DNA of 7,065 bases from an uncultured Lysobacterales bacterium (GCA_937995275.1 CALKKN010000063.1:1-7065); one strand, 5' to 3'; positions 1-6,800 are shown, numbered from the stretch's first letter. Numbers and translations: made by a program. The notes: generated by a model from the sequence alone, not told the origin.

Positions 1-350
1 ACGAGTACGGCGACATCCAGGGGCTGGTCACGCTGGACGATATCCTCGAAGAGATCGTCGGCGAGTTCACCGCCGAAAGGGGTTCCCGCACCCGCGAAAT
101 CCGCCTTCTCGAAGACGGCAACTACCTCGTGGACGGCGCCGTGTCGTTGCGCACGCTGAACCGCAACATGGACTGGAATCTGCCGGAAAACGAAGCCAGC
201 ACCCTGAACGGCCTGCTACTCGAAGAACTCGGCGAGATCCCGACCGGCAAGGCCAGCCTGAAGATCGGGCCGCACATCATGACCATCCTCGAAATCAAGG
301 AAAACGTCATCGGCAAGGTTCTGGTCAAGCCGAACTGGATGCCCGGGTGA
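1..350 (+). CDS. corB: CorB/YfjD-type HlyC/CorC family transporter, C-terminal part (5' truncated by window edge)
   Basis: The last 115 residues are visible, read from base 3 to the TGA at 348-350. The fragment opens with the end of the second CBS domain (EYGDIQGLVTLDDILEEIVG, a family signature). A CorC/HlyC transporter-associated domain of about 80 residues follows (R-x-LN-x-x-x-x-W-x-LPE, then NGLLLEELGEIP). Spacing and wording match E. coli YfjD (CorB of Salmonella) better than the soluble CorC (YbeX), so an N-terminal DUF21/CNNM membrane domain is expected to the left of the window. Family members sit in the inner membrane and are linked to magnesium/cobalt efflux or homeostasis; the exact substrate here is inferred. 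The 3' end overlaps the convergent acyltransferase gene by 26 bp. Family assignment is secure; CorB rather than another paralogue is likely. Confidence 0.88.
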   Translation, partial: EYGDIQGLVTLDDILEEIVGEFTAERGSRTREIRLLEDGNYLVDGAVSLRTLNRNMDWNLPENEASTLNGLLLEELGEIPTGKASLKIGPHIMTILEIKENVIGKVLVKPNWMPG

Positions 351-1431
351 CCAGGCGGCCCCACGCGACACGCAGACCGATGGCAGCGGCCGTCGCCACC
401 ACAAAGATCATCAGCAGATAGAGAACGCCGCTCAGGCCGAAGAACTCCGGTCGGCCGAACAGTGTCGTCCAGGCGCGGTGGAACAGCCGAAAGCTGACGG
501 CATGGGTCAGGAACATCGAGTAGGCGTAGGGAGAGAGCCGGCGCAACCCGGCTGCAATCGCCCCGCCCCCGCTTTGCAGAACGCTCATCAACGCGATACA
601 GCCGACGACGCTGACCACCTTGACCGTGAAGTCCAGCCACAGGAACAGCGTGAGATATTCGGCCTTCGGGTACCGCACGTACACCGCACTGGCGAGGGTG
701 GCCACCAGCAAGAACAGCGCCATCAGCGCGAAGTTGAGGGTCCGGTTTTCGATCAGCAGGTCCTTCGAATGGAGGAACAGCACGATACCGGTGTAGAAGG
801 CGAATACGATATCGAAGCGCATGAACCACAGCGGGTAGACCGGAATCAGGAACACCGAGTCGAGATAGATGCACTTCCAGGCCATCCACAGCATCACTGC
901 AAAGTTGACGTATTTGATCCGGGCCACCGCCAGCAGCAACGGCAGCAGCAGAAAACAGGTGAACAGATCCTTCAGGAAAAACAGCGGCTGGTTGGCCGGC
1001 AGCTTGTAAAACGCAAAAGTCGCCTGCAACCAGCCGTAGGCATCGAAGGGGTAGATCGACAGGTCCGCGCGGAAATTGGGGTCAGCGGCCTGGCCCGGAT
1101 AGGTGATCAGAACGATGTACAGCAGGTTGGCCCAGATCAGCGGCCAGACCAGGCGCGCTCCCTTGCGCCCCAGAAGCCTGAAATAACCGTAGTTGCGCAG
1201 ACTGTGGACGGCCAGGTAGCCCGAGATCAGGCTCAGCAGCGGCACACCGCTTTTGGCCAGCGCCGATTTCAGGAACACCGTCAGCCAGTTGGAGACACTC
1301 AGCGGGCTCTCCCCGAGCAGCAGGCTGTCGCTGTCGAGCGCAAACAGGTGCGCCAGCATCATGAACAGGATGAGCAGCGGACGGATGATGGTGATCGCTG
1401 CCGACGTTTGAGGCGGGGGGACAAAGCTCAT
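325..1431 (-). CDS. Acyltransferase 3 (AT3) family integral membrane protein
   Basis: This 368-residue protein is rich in hydrophobic segments, with clear candidates at about residues 13-32, 49-75 and 93-111 and several more to the C-terminus, as expected for the roughly ten-helix AT3 fold. The family's R-x10-H signature is present in helix 1 (R17 and H28), followed by SGY at 70-72 and a basic stretch running into a Pro-containing helix (K90, R93, P97). AT3 proteins move acyl groups, usually acetyl, across the inner membrane onto O-antigen, exopolysaccharide, periplasmic glucans or other envelope molecules. Nothing here identifies the substrate. The ATG at 1431-1429 is the first possible start, because an in-frame TAA lies three codons upstream; no good Shine-Dalgarno sequence precedes it. 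It lies 77 bp downstream of radA on the same strand, so read-through is possible. No glycosyltransferase or polysaccharide genes adjoin it. Confidence 0.85.
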   Translation of the reverse strand: MSFVPPPQTSAAITIIRPLLILFMMLAHLFALDSDSLLLGESPLSVSNWLTVFLKSALAKSGVPLLSLISGYLAVHSLRNYGYFRLLGRKGARLVWPLIWANLLYIVLITYPGQAADPNFRADLSIYPFDAYGWLQATFAFYKLPANQPLFFLKDLFTCFLLLPLLLAVARIKYVNFAVMLWMAWKCIYLDSVFLIPVYPLWFMRFDIVFAFYTGIVLFLHSKDLLIENRTLNFALMALFLLVATLASAVYVRYPKAEYLTLFLWLDFTVKVVSVVGCIALMSVLQSGGGAIAAGLRRLSPYAYSMFLTHAVSFRLFHRAWTTLFGRPEFFGLSGVLYLLMIFVVATAAAIGLRVAWGRLVTRASSSA

Positions 1432-1508
1432 GAATGCTTAGGAGCCGAAGGCGAAAGAAGGGAAGCGAGACTCTTTTTCGTATTGCCGGCTGGGTTCCCT
1501 GTTCACGA

Positions 1509-2882
1509 TCATTTCTTCCCGGGCCCGAATATTTCCTCCAGCGCATCCGCAATGTGGTTCAGCGGGGTCACCCGCAGGCCCGGGAGCGACTTGCGGGGCA
1601 CGTTGGCCGCCGGCACCAGCGCGCGGGTGTAGCCGTGCCCGGCCGCCTCGCGCAGGCGCTGTTCGCCGTCGTGCACGGGCCGGACCTCGCCCGAAAGCCC
1701 GACTTCCCCGAAGCAGATCATCCGGTCCTCCACGGCCCGGTCCCGGAAACTCGAATACAGGGCCAGCAGCATCGGCAGGTCGGCCCCGGTCTCCGTCACC
1801 CGCATGCCGCCGACCACGTTGATGAAAACGTCGTGGTCGGACAACGCGACGCCGCCGTGGCGATGCAGCACGGCCAGCATCATCGCCAACCGGTTGTGCT
1901 CGAGCCCCAGCGCTACCCGCCGCGGATTGTTCAGGTGACTAGGATCGACCAGGGCCTGGACTTCCAGCAGGATCGGGCGGGTACCTTCGCGCACCACGGT
2001 GATGATGCTGCCGGATACCGGTTTCGAATGCCCAGACAGGAAGATCGCCGACGGATTTTTGACTTCCTTCAGTCCCTTGCCGGTCATCGCGAACATGCCC
2101 AGTTCGTTGACCGCGCCGAACCGGTTCTTGACCGCGCGCACGACCCGGTAGCGGTTGCTGCCGTCGCTCTCGAAGTACAGCACCGTGTCGACCATGTGCT
2201 CGAGCACCCGCGGCCCGGCCAGCGCCCCCTCCTTGGTCACGTGGCCCACCAGCACCACGCAGCAGCCCTTCTCCTTCGCCCAGCGCACCAGCGCCGCCGC
2301 CGACTCGCGGACCTGGCTGACCGAGCCCGGGGCGGACTCCAGCAGTTCCGTGAAGACCGTCTGGATCGAGTCGACCACCAGCAGGCGCGGCTGTTCGCGA
2401 TCGGCATGCCCGAGAATCTGCTGGACGGAGGTCTCCGTCAGGCAGCGGATAGCGGCCAGGTCGAGCCCGAGGCGCCGCCCGCGCATGCCCAGTTGCTCGA
2501 GTGACTCCTCACCGGTGATGTACAGGCAACGCGAGCGGGCGCCGAGCGCGGCCACCAATTGCAGGAGCAGCGTGGACTTGCCAATGCCGGGATCGCCTCC
2601 CAGCAGGATGACCGAACCCGGCACGATGCCGCCACCGAGTACGCGATCGATCTCCCCGACCCCGACCGGCAGGCGCTCCACGGACTGGTCATCGATCGAG
2701 GACAGGTCCTTGATCTCGTTGCTGAGCTGCCCCGAGTAGCCGCCCAATCGCGCCCGTGACGGACTCTCCGCCGCCGTTTCGACGATGCAGTTCCAACCCT
2801 TGCAGTCGGGGCACTGCCCGGCCCATTTACTGAGCCGGACGCCGCAGTTCTCGCACTGAAAAGCGTTTTTGTTCCTGGCCAA
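1509..2882 (-). CDS. radA: RadA, DNA repair/recombination branch-migration ATPase
   Basis: The 457-residue product matches RadA (Sms) along its whole length; E. coli RadA has 460 residues. In order it shows a four-cysteine zinc finger (C10, C13, C24, C27), a RecA-like ATPase core with Walker A GDPGIGKS (96-103) and Walker B LLVVDS (about 167-172), the RadA-specific KNRFG motif (252-256), and a C-terminal Lon-like domain. RadA is a RecA-like, DnaB-like motor that drives branch migration of recombination intermediates in the cytoplasm. The start is TTG (2882-2880): no ATG or GTG occurs in this frame between the upstream intergenic DNA and the zinc finger, and translation from TTG gives the usual short M-A-R leader before the first CxxC. 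The ribosome-binding site is weak (GGA about 8 nt upstream). The gene diverges from pspF and is followed on the same strand by the acyltransferase gene. Confidence 0.96.
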   Translation of the reverse strand: MARNKNAFQCENCGVRLSKWAGQCPDCKGWNCIVETAAESPSRARLGGYSGQLSNEIKDLSSIDDQSVERLPVGVGEIDRVLGGGIVPGSVILLGGDPGIGKSTLLLQLVAALGARSRCLYITGEESLEQLGMRGRRLGLDLAAIRCLTETSVQQILGHADREQPRLLVVDSIQTVFTELLESAPGSVSQVRESAAALVRWAKEKGCCVVLVGHVTKEGALAGPRVLEHMVDTVLYFESDGSNRYRVVRAVKNRFGAVNELGMFAMTGKGLKEVKNPSAIFLSGHSKPVSGSIITVVREGTRPILLEVQALVDPSHLNNPRRVALGLEHNRLAMMLAVLHRHGGVALSDHDVFINVVGGMRVTETGADLPMLLALYSSFRDRAVEDRMICFGEVGLSGEVRPVHDGEQRLREAAGHGYTRALVPAANVPRKSLPGLRVTPLNHIADALEEIFGPGKK

Positions 2883-2919
2883 TTGATTATTCCATCGGGG
2901 ACCTGAGACTTGTATCAGA

Positions 2920-2948
2920 TTGACACTGTGACCTCCAGCCCATATCTC
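2920..2948 (+). promoter_or_regulatory. Candidate sigma-70 promoter for pspF
   Basis: A perfect -35 hexamer TTGACA (2920-2925) is followed after 17 bp by TATCTC (2943-2948), a poor -10 that matches TATAAT at only the first three positions. It would start transcription near 2955, about 45 bases before the pspF ATG. It lies in the 119-bp region between the divergent radA and pspF genes. PspF of E. coli is made at a low constant level from a sigma-70 promoter, which fits a weak site. This is inference from sequence alone. Confidence 0.35.
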
Positions 2949-3001
2949 ATTCGCGTAGAGTTTCCTACAATGGCAACGGGTCGAACGGCTGCAGAGGGTC
3001 C

Positions 3002-4006
3002 ATGGAAAGCCAGCAGGAACAACCGCTGATCGGCGAATCGCCCGTTTTTCTCGAGGTCCTGGAACGGGTTTCGCGGGTCGCGCAGCTGAACCGGCCCGTG
3101 CTGGTCATCGGCGAGCGCGGCACCGGCAAGGAACTGGTCGCGGCCCGCATTCACTACCTTTCGCCGCGCTGGGACAGGCCCTTCGTCAAGCTCAATTGCG
3201 CCGCTCTTGCCGAGTCCCTCCTGGAGACCGAGCTGTTCGGTCACGAGGCCGGCTCCTTCACCGGCGCCGTGCGCAGGCGGCTAGGCCGTTTCGAACTGGC
3301 CAACGAGGGCAGCCTGTTCCTCGACGAACTGTCGAACACGTCGGAACGGGTCCAGGAAAAAGTCCTGCGCGTTATCGAGTACGGGGAGCTCGAGCGGGTT
3401 GGCGGCAACGACACCATCCTGACCGACGTGCGCATCATCGGCGCGACCAACGAGGACCTGCCGGCACTCGCGGAGGAGGGCCAGTTCCGCCCAGACCTGC
3501 TGGATCGCCTGGCCTTCGATGTGATCACGCTGCCGCCGCTCCGGGAACGCCCGGAGGACATCCTCCCGCTGGCCGAACATTTCGCTGTGAAAATGTCCGG
3601 TGAATTGGGTCTGGACCTCTTCCAGGGCTTCAGCGAACGCGCGCGCAACCTGTTGATGGACTACGCCTGGCCGGGCAACGTGCGCGAACTCAAAAACGTC
3701 GTCGAGCGAGCCGTGTACACCGCACTGGGTGACGAGCGGCCGATCGCCGACATCGTTTTCGATCCGTTCGACTCGCCGTGGCGACCGCGTCCGGCAACGG
3801 CCGACGAAGCGGCCGACGGCGCAAGCTGGGCACCGGGCAAGCCGTACGATTTCAAGCAGTTCATCCAGGACCGCGAAATCGACCTGCTCAAGGCGGCCCT
3901 GGAACAGTGTCGCTTCAACCAGAAGAAAACCGCGGAATACCTCGGCATGACCTACCACCAACTGCGGGGCTATCTGCGCAAGTACGAACTGACCGACGCC
4001 GAGTAG
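3002..4006 (+). CDS. pspF: PspF, sigma-54-dependent activator of the phage-shock response
   Basis: The 334-residue protein has no N-terminal receiver or sensor domain, which is characteristic of PspF. It consists of an AAA+ sigma-54 activation domain (about 9-240), a linker, and a Fis-type helix-turn-helix (about 293-331, with NQKKTAEYLGMTYHQLRGYL). Visible motifs are Walker A GERGTGKE (37-44), the sigma-54 contact loop as GSFTGA (84-89, usually GAFTGA), Walker B with D108 and E109, and the paired arginines R163 and R169 that correspond to E. coli R162 and R168. W57 in the YLSPRW loop corresponds to E. coli W56, which is needed for inhibition by PspA. PspF hexamers remodel sigma-54 polymerase at psp promoters when PspA is recruited to stressed membrane. 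The ATG at 3002 follows AGAGGG (2993-2998) at a short 3-nt spacing. No pspA, pspB or pspC adjoins it; neighbours are radA (divergent) and dnaB (convergent). Confidence 0.95.
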   Translation: MESQQEQPLIGESPVFLEVLERVSRVAQLNRPVLVIGERGTGKELVAARIHYLSPRWDRPFVKLNCAALAESLLETELFGHEAGSFTGAVRRRLGRFELANEGSLFLDELSNTSERVQEKVLRVIEYGELERVGGNDTILTDVRIIGATNEDLPALAEEGQFRPDLLDRLAFDVITLPPLRERPEDILPLAEHFAVKMSGELGLDLFQGFSERARNLLMDYAWPGNVRELKNVVERAVYTALGDERPIADIVFDPFDSPWRPRPATADEAADGASWAPGKPYDFKQFIQDREIDLLKAALEQCRFNQKKTAEYLGMTYHQLRGYLRKYELTDAE

Positions 4007-4011
4007 CGGGT

Positions 4012-5391
4012 TCAGTCGCCGTACTGCGGGTAGGCGTGCTCCGGCGCAAAATTGAGGAAGCGCAGCCAGTGGCCCTGGAAGGTCAGCATGACCGTGCCGG
4101 TCGGACCGTTGCGATGCTTGCCGATGATGATCTCGGCCTTGCCCTTGTCCGGGGAGTCTTCGTTGTAGATCTCGTCGCGGTAGATGAACACGATCAGGTC
4201 CGCGTCCTGCTCGATGGAACCCGATTCCCGCAGGTCGGCCATGACCGGCCGCTTGTTCGGCCGCTGCTCCAGCGCCCGGTTGAGCTGTGACAGGGCGATG
4301 ACCGGCAGGTGCAGTTCCTTGGCGATCGCCTTCAGCGACCGTGAGATTTCGGCAATCTCGGTGGCCCGGTTCTCGCGGGTCCCGGGCACGGCCATCAACT
4401 GCAGGTAGTCCACCACGATCATGCCGATGTCGTGCTCGCGTTTCATGCGGCGGGCCCGGGCGCGCACTTCGGCGGGCGACAGCGCCGGGGTCTCGTCGAT
4501 GAAGATGTGGCTCTTGTGCAGCAGGTTCATCGCCGAGGTCAGCTTGGGCCAGTCGAGGTCGTCCAGGCTGCCGGTGCGCAGCCGGGTCTGGTCGATACCG
4601 CCCAGCGACGAAAACATTCTCCTGACCAACTGCTGGGCCGACATCTCCATGCTGAAGATCAGCACCGGGATCTCGTGCTTGATGGCGGCGGTTTCGGCGA
4701 TGTTCATCGCCAGCGTCGTCTTGCCCATCGACGGGCGCCCGGCCACGATGATCAGATCGGAGTCCTGCAGCCCCGCGGTCTTCTGGTCGAAGTCCTTGAA
4801 GCCCGTCGCGATGCCGGTGATGTCGCCCTCGTGCTCCGCCAGTTCCTGCAGGCGTTCGATGGCTTCCTTGATGGCGTCCTGGACCGAAATGAAATTCGAC
4901 CCGGCCCGCATTTCCTGATCGGCGATCGCAAAGACCTTGCGCTCGGCCTCCTCCAGGAGATCGCGGCTGTCGCGCCCGTCGGATGCGAACGCGCCGGAGG
5001 TTATCTCGGCGCCCACGTCGATGAGCTGACGCAGGATCGATTTTTCGCGGACGATTTCGGCGTAGGCCCGGACGTTCGCCGCGCTGGGCGTGTTCGAGGC
5101 CAGTTGGCTGATGTAGCCGCCGCCGTCGACCTGGTCGACCTCCCCGTGGGATTCGAACCACTCGGTCACCGTCACGGCGTCGCAGGGACGCCCTTTGTGG
5201 CTCAATTCCTGGATTGCCCGGAAGATCAGGCGGTGGTCTTCCCGGTAGAAGTCCGGTTCCGTGACGACGTCCGCGACCTGGTCATAGGCCCGCGGCGAGA
5301 GTAGCAAACCCCCGAGTACCGCCTGTTCACCCTCGATCGAATGAGGTGGAACCTTGATGTTCTCGACGGTAGCGAGTTTGGGGGTTGGCAT
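4012..5391 (-). CDS. dnaB: DnaB, replicative DNA helicase
   Basis: The 459-residue product matches DnaB throughout (E. coli 471). The N-terminal primase-interaction domain (about 15-115, beginning KVPPHSIEGEQAVLGG) is joined by a linker to a RecA-like motor. The motor has Walker A GRPSMGKT (218-225), the catalytic glutamate E249 in FSMEM, Walker B MIVVD (324-328) followed by YLQLM, and the DLRESGSIEQDADLI block. The hexamer unwinds DNA at the replication fork, powered by ATP. The reading frame is uninterrupted and holds no intein. The ATG at 5391-5389 lies only 3 nt after the rplI stop (TAG-GGA-ATG), with a GGA inside the rplI end as a possible ribosome-binding site, so translation is probably coupled to rplI. 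It is the last gene of the rpsF operon here; the 3' end faces pspF with a 5-bp gap and no visible terminator. Confidence 0.98.
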   Translation of the reverse strand: MPTPKLATVENIKVPPHSIEGEQAVLGGLLLSPRAYDQVADVVTEPDFYREDHRLIFRAIQELSHKGRPCDAVTVTEWFESHGEVDQVDGGGYISQLASNTPSAANVRAYAEIVREKSILRQLIDVGAEITSGAFASDGRDSRDLLEEAERKVFAIADQEMRAGSNFISVQDAIKEAIERLQELAEHEGDITGIATGFKDFDQKTAGLQDSDLIIVAGRPSMGKTTLAMNIAETAAIKHEIPVLIFSMEMSAQQLVRRMFSSLGGIDQTRLRTGSLDDLDWPKLTSAMNLLHKSHIFIDETPALSPAEVRARARRMKREHDIGMIVVDYLQLMAVPGTRENRATEIAEISRSLKAIAKELHLPVIALSQLNRALEQRPNKRPVMADLRESGSIEQDADLIVFIYRDEIYNEDSPDKGKAEIIIGKHRNGPTGTVMLTFQGHWLRFLNFAPEHAYPQYGD

Positions 5392-5394
5392 TCC

Positions 5395-5841
5395 CTATTC
5401 CGGGTTGACGGTGACCTTGATCTCGGTTTCGACGTCCGCGTGCAGGTGCACGGGCACGACGTGCTCGCCAGTATAGCGGATCGGGCCCTCACCCATGACG
5501 ACCTCGGCTTTCTCCAGCCGGATGCCCCTCTCGGTGACGGCGTCCGCGATTTCCCGCGGGCCGATCGAACCGTAGAGCTTGCCCTCGTCGGACGCGTTGG
5601 CGGACACCGTAACTTCGAAGCCTTCCAGGGCTGCCTTGCGCTCCTCGGCAGATGACAGCTTCTTCCAGGCCAGCTTCTCGAGTTCGGCGCGGCGGGCTTC
5701 GAAATCGGCAAGGTTCTTGGCCGTCGCCGGCACCGCCTTGCCGCTCGGGACGAGGTAATTGCGGCCGTAACCCGGCTTCACTTTCACCTTGTCCCCGAGA
5801 TCGCCCAGGTTCTGTACTTTCTCAAGCAGAATCAGTTCCAT
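5395..5841 (-). CDS. rplI: 50S ribosomal protein L9 (bL9)
   Basis: At 148 residues this has the normal L9 length (E. coli 149). The N-terminal RNA-binding domain shows the family block G24[12 protein letters not shown], followed by a long charged helix (about 45-75, rich in A, E, K and R) and the C-terminal domain with [14 protein letters not shown] and the ending of [10 protein letters not shown]9 binds 23S rRNA near the L1 stalk and extends from the 50S surface, where it limits frameshifting and aberrant translocation. The ATG at 5841-5839 has a strong Shine-Dalgarno AGGAGA (5853-5848) six bases upstream. It follows rpsR by 26 nt and precedes dnaB by 3 nt, all in one operon. Nothing unusual is seen in the protein. 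Confidence 0.97.
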   Translation of the reverse strand: MELILLEKVQNLGDLGDKVKVKPGYGRNYLVPSGKAVPATAKNLADFEARRAELEKLAWKKLSSAEERKAALEGFEVTVSANASDEGKLYGSIGPREIADAVTERGIRLEKAEVVMGEGPIRYTGEHVVPVHLHADVETEIKVTVNPE

Positions 5842-5867
5842 CGTATATCTCCTGGCTGATCAGTGAA

Positions 5868-6092
5868 TCACTGGTTGTCGGTGTACGGCAGCAACGCGAG
5901 GTAGCGTGCGTGCTTGATCGCCGTCGCCAACTGGCGCTGGTAACGCGCCTTGGTGCCCGTGATCCTGCTGGGTACGATCTTGCCGGACTCACCGACGTAT
6001 TGCCTGAGGGTGTTCACGTCCTTGTAGTCGATCTCGGTGACACCTTCAGCGGTGAAGCGACAGAATTTCCTGCGTCTGAAATGACGTGCCAT
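5868..6092 (-). CDS. rpsR: 30S ribosomal protein S18 (bS18)
   Basis: The 74-residue product is nearly the same as E. coli S18 (75), including the basic N-terminus [18 protein letters not shown] and the blocks [12 protein letters not shown] and KYxRQLA-like ARYQRQLA with LLPYTD near the end. S18 forms a heterodimer with S6 and binds the 16S rRNA platform late in 30S assembly. It is also the partner expected to recognise the CCG element in the operon's own leader. The ATG at 6092-6090 is preceded by AGGAGA (6104-6099) at six bases. Spacing to rpsF is 20 nt and to rplI 26 nt, so it is an internal gene of the rpsF-rpsR-rplI-dnaB operon. Confidence 0.98.
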   Translation of the reverse strand: MARHFRRRKFCRFTAEGVTEIDYKDVNTLRQYVGESGKIVPSRITGTKARYQRQLATAIKHARYLALLPYTDNQ

Positions 6093-6112
6093 CTGGGTTC
6101 TCCTGTTCCTGC

Positions 6113-6652
6113 TCAGGCGCCGGCGCCTTCAGCGCCGTCTGTTTTGGTTGATTCATCGGCCGACTGCTCCGACGAGGCCACCTCTTCTGCGGGTTTCTCG
6201 TCACTCGCTTCGTCGGAGGCCGGTGCACTTTCGACCTTGCTGCCGTCGTCCCTGCTGCCGGCTTTGCCGGCCTTGTCACCGTCGTCGCGGCCGGCACGGC
6301 CTTCATAGCTGCGTCCGGAGCGGTCCTTCTCTTCTTTCGCCTTCAGCATCAGCGACTGCTCGACGATCGCTTCCTGACGGCGCACCGTCAGGTGCCGCAG
6401 GACGGCATCGTTGAAGCGGAAAATACCTTCCAGTTCGGCCAGCGTCGCACCGTCGCACTCGATGTTCATCAACACGTAGTGCGCCTTGTGCAGCTTGGCG
6501 ATGGGATAGGCCAACTGGCGGCGGCCCCAGTCTTCCACGCGGTGGATCTTGCCGTCCGCCGCCTCGACGATGGAACGGTAACGCTCCAGCATGGCGGGGA
6601 CCTGTTCGCTCTGGTCCGGGTGAACCAGAAAACATATTTCGTAATGCCTCAT
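6113..6652 (-). CDS. rpsF: 30S ribosomal protein S6 (bS6) with a long acidic low-complexity C-terminal tail
   Basis: Residues 1 to about 105 are a standard S6 fold very close to E. coli ([20 protein letters not shown] at the start, [20 protein letters not shown] at 41-60, [14 protein letters not shown] at 78-91). S6 pairs with S18 in the 30S platform. The protein is 179 residues, against 131-135 in E. coli. Residues from about 107 to 179 form a hydrophilic tail: first basic and glycine-rich ([15 protein letters not shown]), then Asp/Glu/Ser/Ala-rich, ending G-A-E-G-A-G-A. The tail is therefore probably disordered. E. coli S6 ends in Glu-Glu and is extended by RimK with more glutamates; this tail lacks that ending. 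The ATG at 6652-6650 has a good Shine-Dalgarno AAGGAG (6663-6658) five bases upstream. It is the first gene of the operon and is preceded by a structured leader. Confidence 0.96.
   Translation of the reverse strand: MRHYEICFLVHPDQSEQVPAMLERYRSIVEAADGKIHRVEDWGRRQLAYPIAKLHKAHYVLMNIECDGATLAELEGIFRFNDAVLRHLTVRRQEAIVEQSLMLKAKEEKDRSGRSYEGRAGRDDGDKAGKAGSRDDGSKVESAPASDEASDEKPAEEVASSEQSADESTKTDGAEGAGA
6115..6128. repeat. 14-bp perfect palindrome at the rpsF 3' end
   Basis: AGGCGCCGGCGCCT is its own reverse complement and covers the last Gly-Ala-Gly-Ala codons and part of the stop codon of rpsF. In the mRNA it could fold as a 5-bp stem with a CCGG loop just before the rpsR ribosome-binding site. No run of T follows, so it is not a Rho-independent terminator. 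It may simply reflect repeated GGC/GCC codons. Confidence 0.45.
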
Positions 6653-6708
6653 TGTGACTCCTTATGGGTTTGTCAGTGCACATACCGCGCACCACCAAAG
6701 CTTCCCGG

Positions 6709-6743
6709 GGATGCGGAGGTGCCACGGCGTGGACCGGGCATCC
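6709..6743 (-). ncRNA. S6:S18-binding ribosomal protein leader motif in the rpsF 5' UTR
   Basis: Read on the minus strand, the leader holds a perfect 6-bp stem GGATGC/GCATCC (6743-6738 with 6714-6709). It encloses a smaller hairpin, CCAC-GCC-GTGG (6732-6722), which can be lengthened by GGT/ACC. Unpaired C-rich bases between stem and hairpin include CCG on the 5' side (6737-6735) and on the 3' side (6716-6714, the last G belonging to the stem). A stem plus a hairpin presenting a CCG in a bulge is the published description of the S6:S18 complex-binding motif found upstream of rpsF in many bacteria, where the S6:S18 dimer represses its own operon by mimicry of its 16S rRNA site. It lies about 55 nt upstream of the rpsF start. 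Fold and location are seen directly; function is inferred by family. Confidence 0.75.
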
Positions 6744-6791
6744 GAGGTGAAGCAAGGATTGCGTGCCCCGTTGCCAGGACACAGCCGATAA

Positions 6792-6800
6792 ATTATATCA
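6792..6800 (-). promoter_or_regulatory. Extended -10 promoter of the rpsF-rpsR-rplI-dnaB operon
   Basis: The minus strand reads TGATATAAT (6800-6792), a perfect TATAAT hexamer with the TGn extension. No clear -35 hexamer is present at 16-18 bp, which would fall inside the end of the iscA-like gene; extended -10 promoters can do without one. Transcription would start near 6785, giving a 5' UTR of about 130 nt that contains the S6:S18 motif. The element begins 4 bp after the stop codon of the upstream iron-sulfur carrier gene, so the operon can be transcribed independently of that gene. Confidence 0.65.

Noticed and set aside
122..889. A 255-codon minus-strand open frame overlapping the corB end and the acyltransferase.
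   Set aside because: It is out of frame with the acyltransferase, whose hydrophobic segments and motifs are in the other frame; no domain is visible.
1432..1508. A Rho-independent terminator between radA and the acyltransferase gene.
   Set aside because: Only a 3-bp GCC-TTC-GGC hairpin and a loopless GGGTTCCC palindrome are present, neither followed by a T run in the right direction.
478..1632. A 384-codon plus-strand open frame opposite the acyltransferase and the end of radA.
   Set aside because: The translation is dominated by Q, H, R and E with no domain, and it is antisense to genes with clear family motifs.
1434..2504. A 356-codon plus-strand open frame opposite radA.
   Set aside because: Its translation is an H/R/Q-rich low-information sequence, and RadA on the other strand is unambiguous.
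2883..3001. A sigma-54 promoter between radA and pspF.
   Set aside because: The few GG-N10-GC spacings found match the consensus poorly and overlap the pspF start region, so they would not give a sensible transcript.
3281..5161. A 626-codon open frame on the minus strand crossing the end of dnaB and most of pspF.
   Set aside because: It overlaps two well-identified genes in other frames, is rich in R, G, A and P with no recognisable domain, and is what a high-GC codon bias produces opposite or out of frame with real genes.
4432..5304. A 290-codon plus-strand open frame opposite dnaB.
   Set aside because: It is antisense to DnaB and shows no family motif.
4012..5391. An intein in DnaB, a common insertion site in this family.
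   Set aside because: The Walker A and downstream motifs are contiguous and the length of 459 residues is normal.
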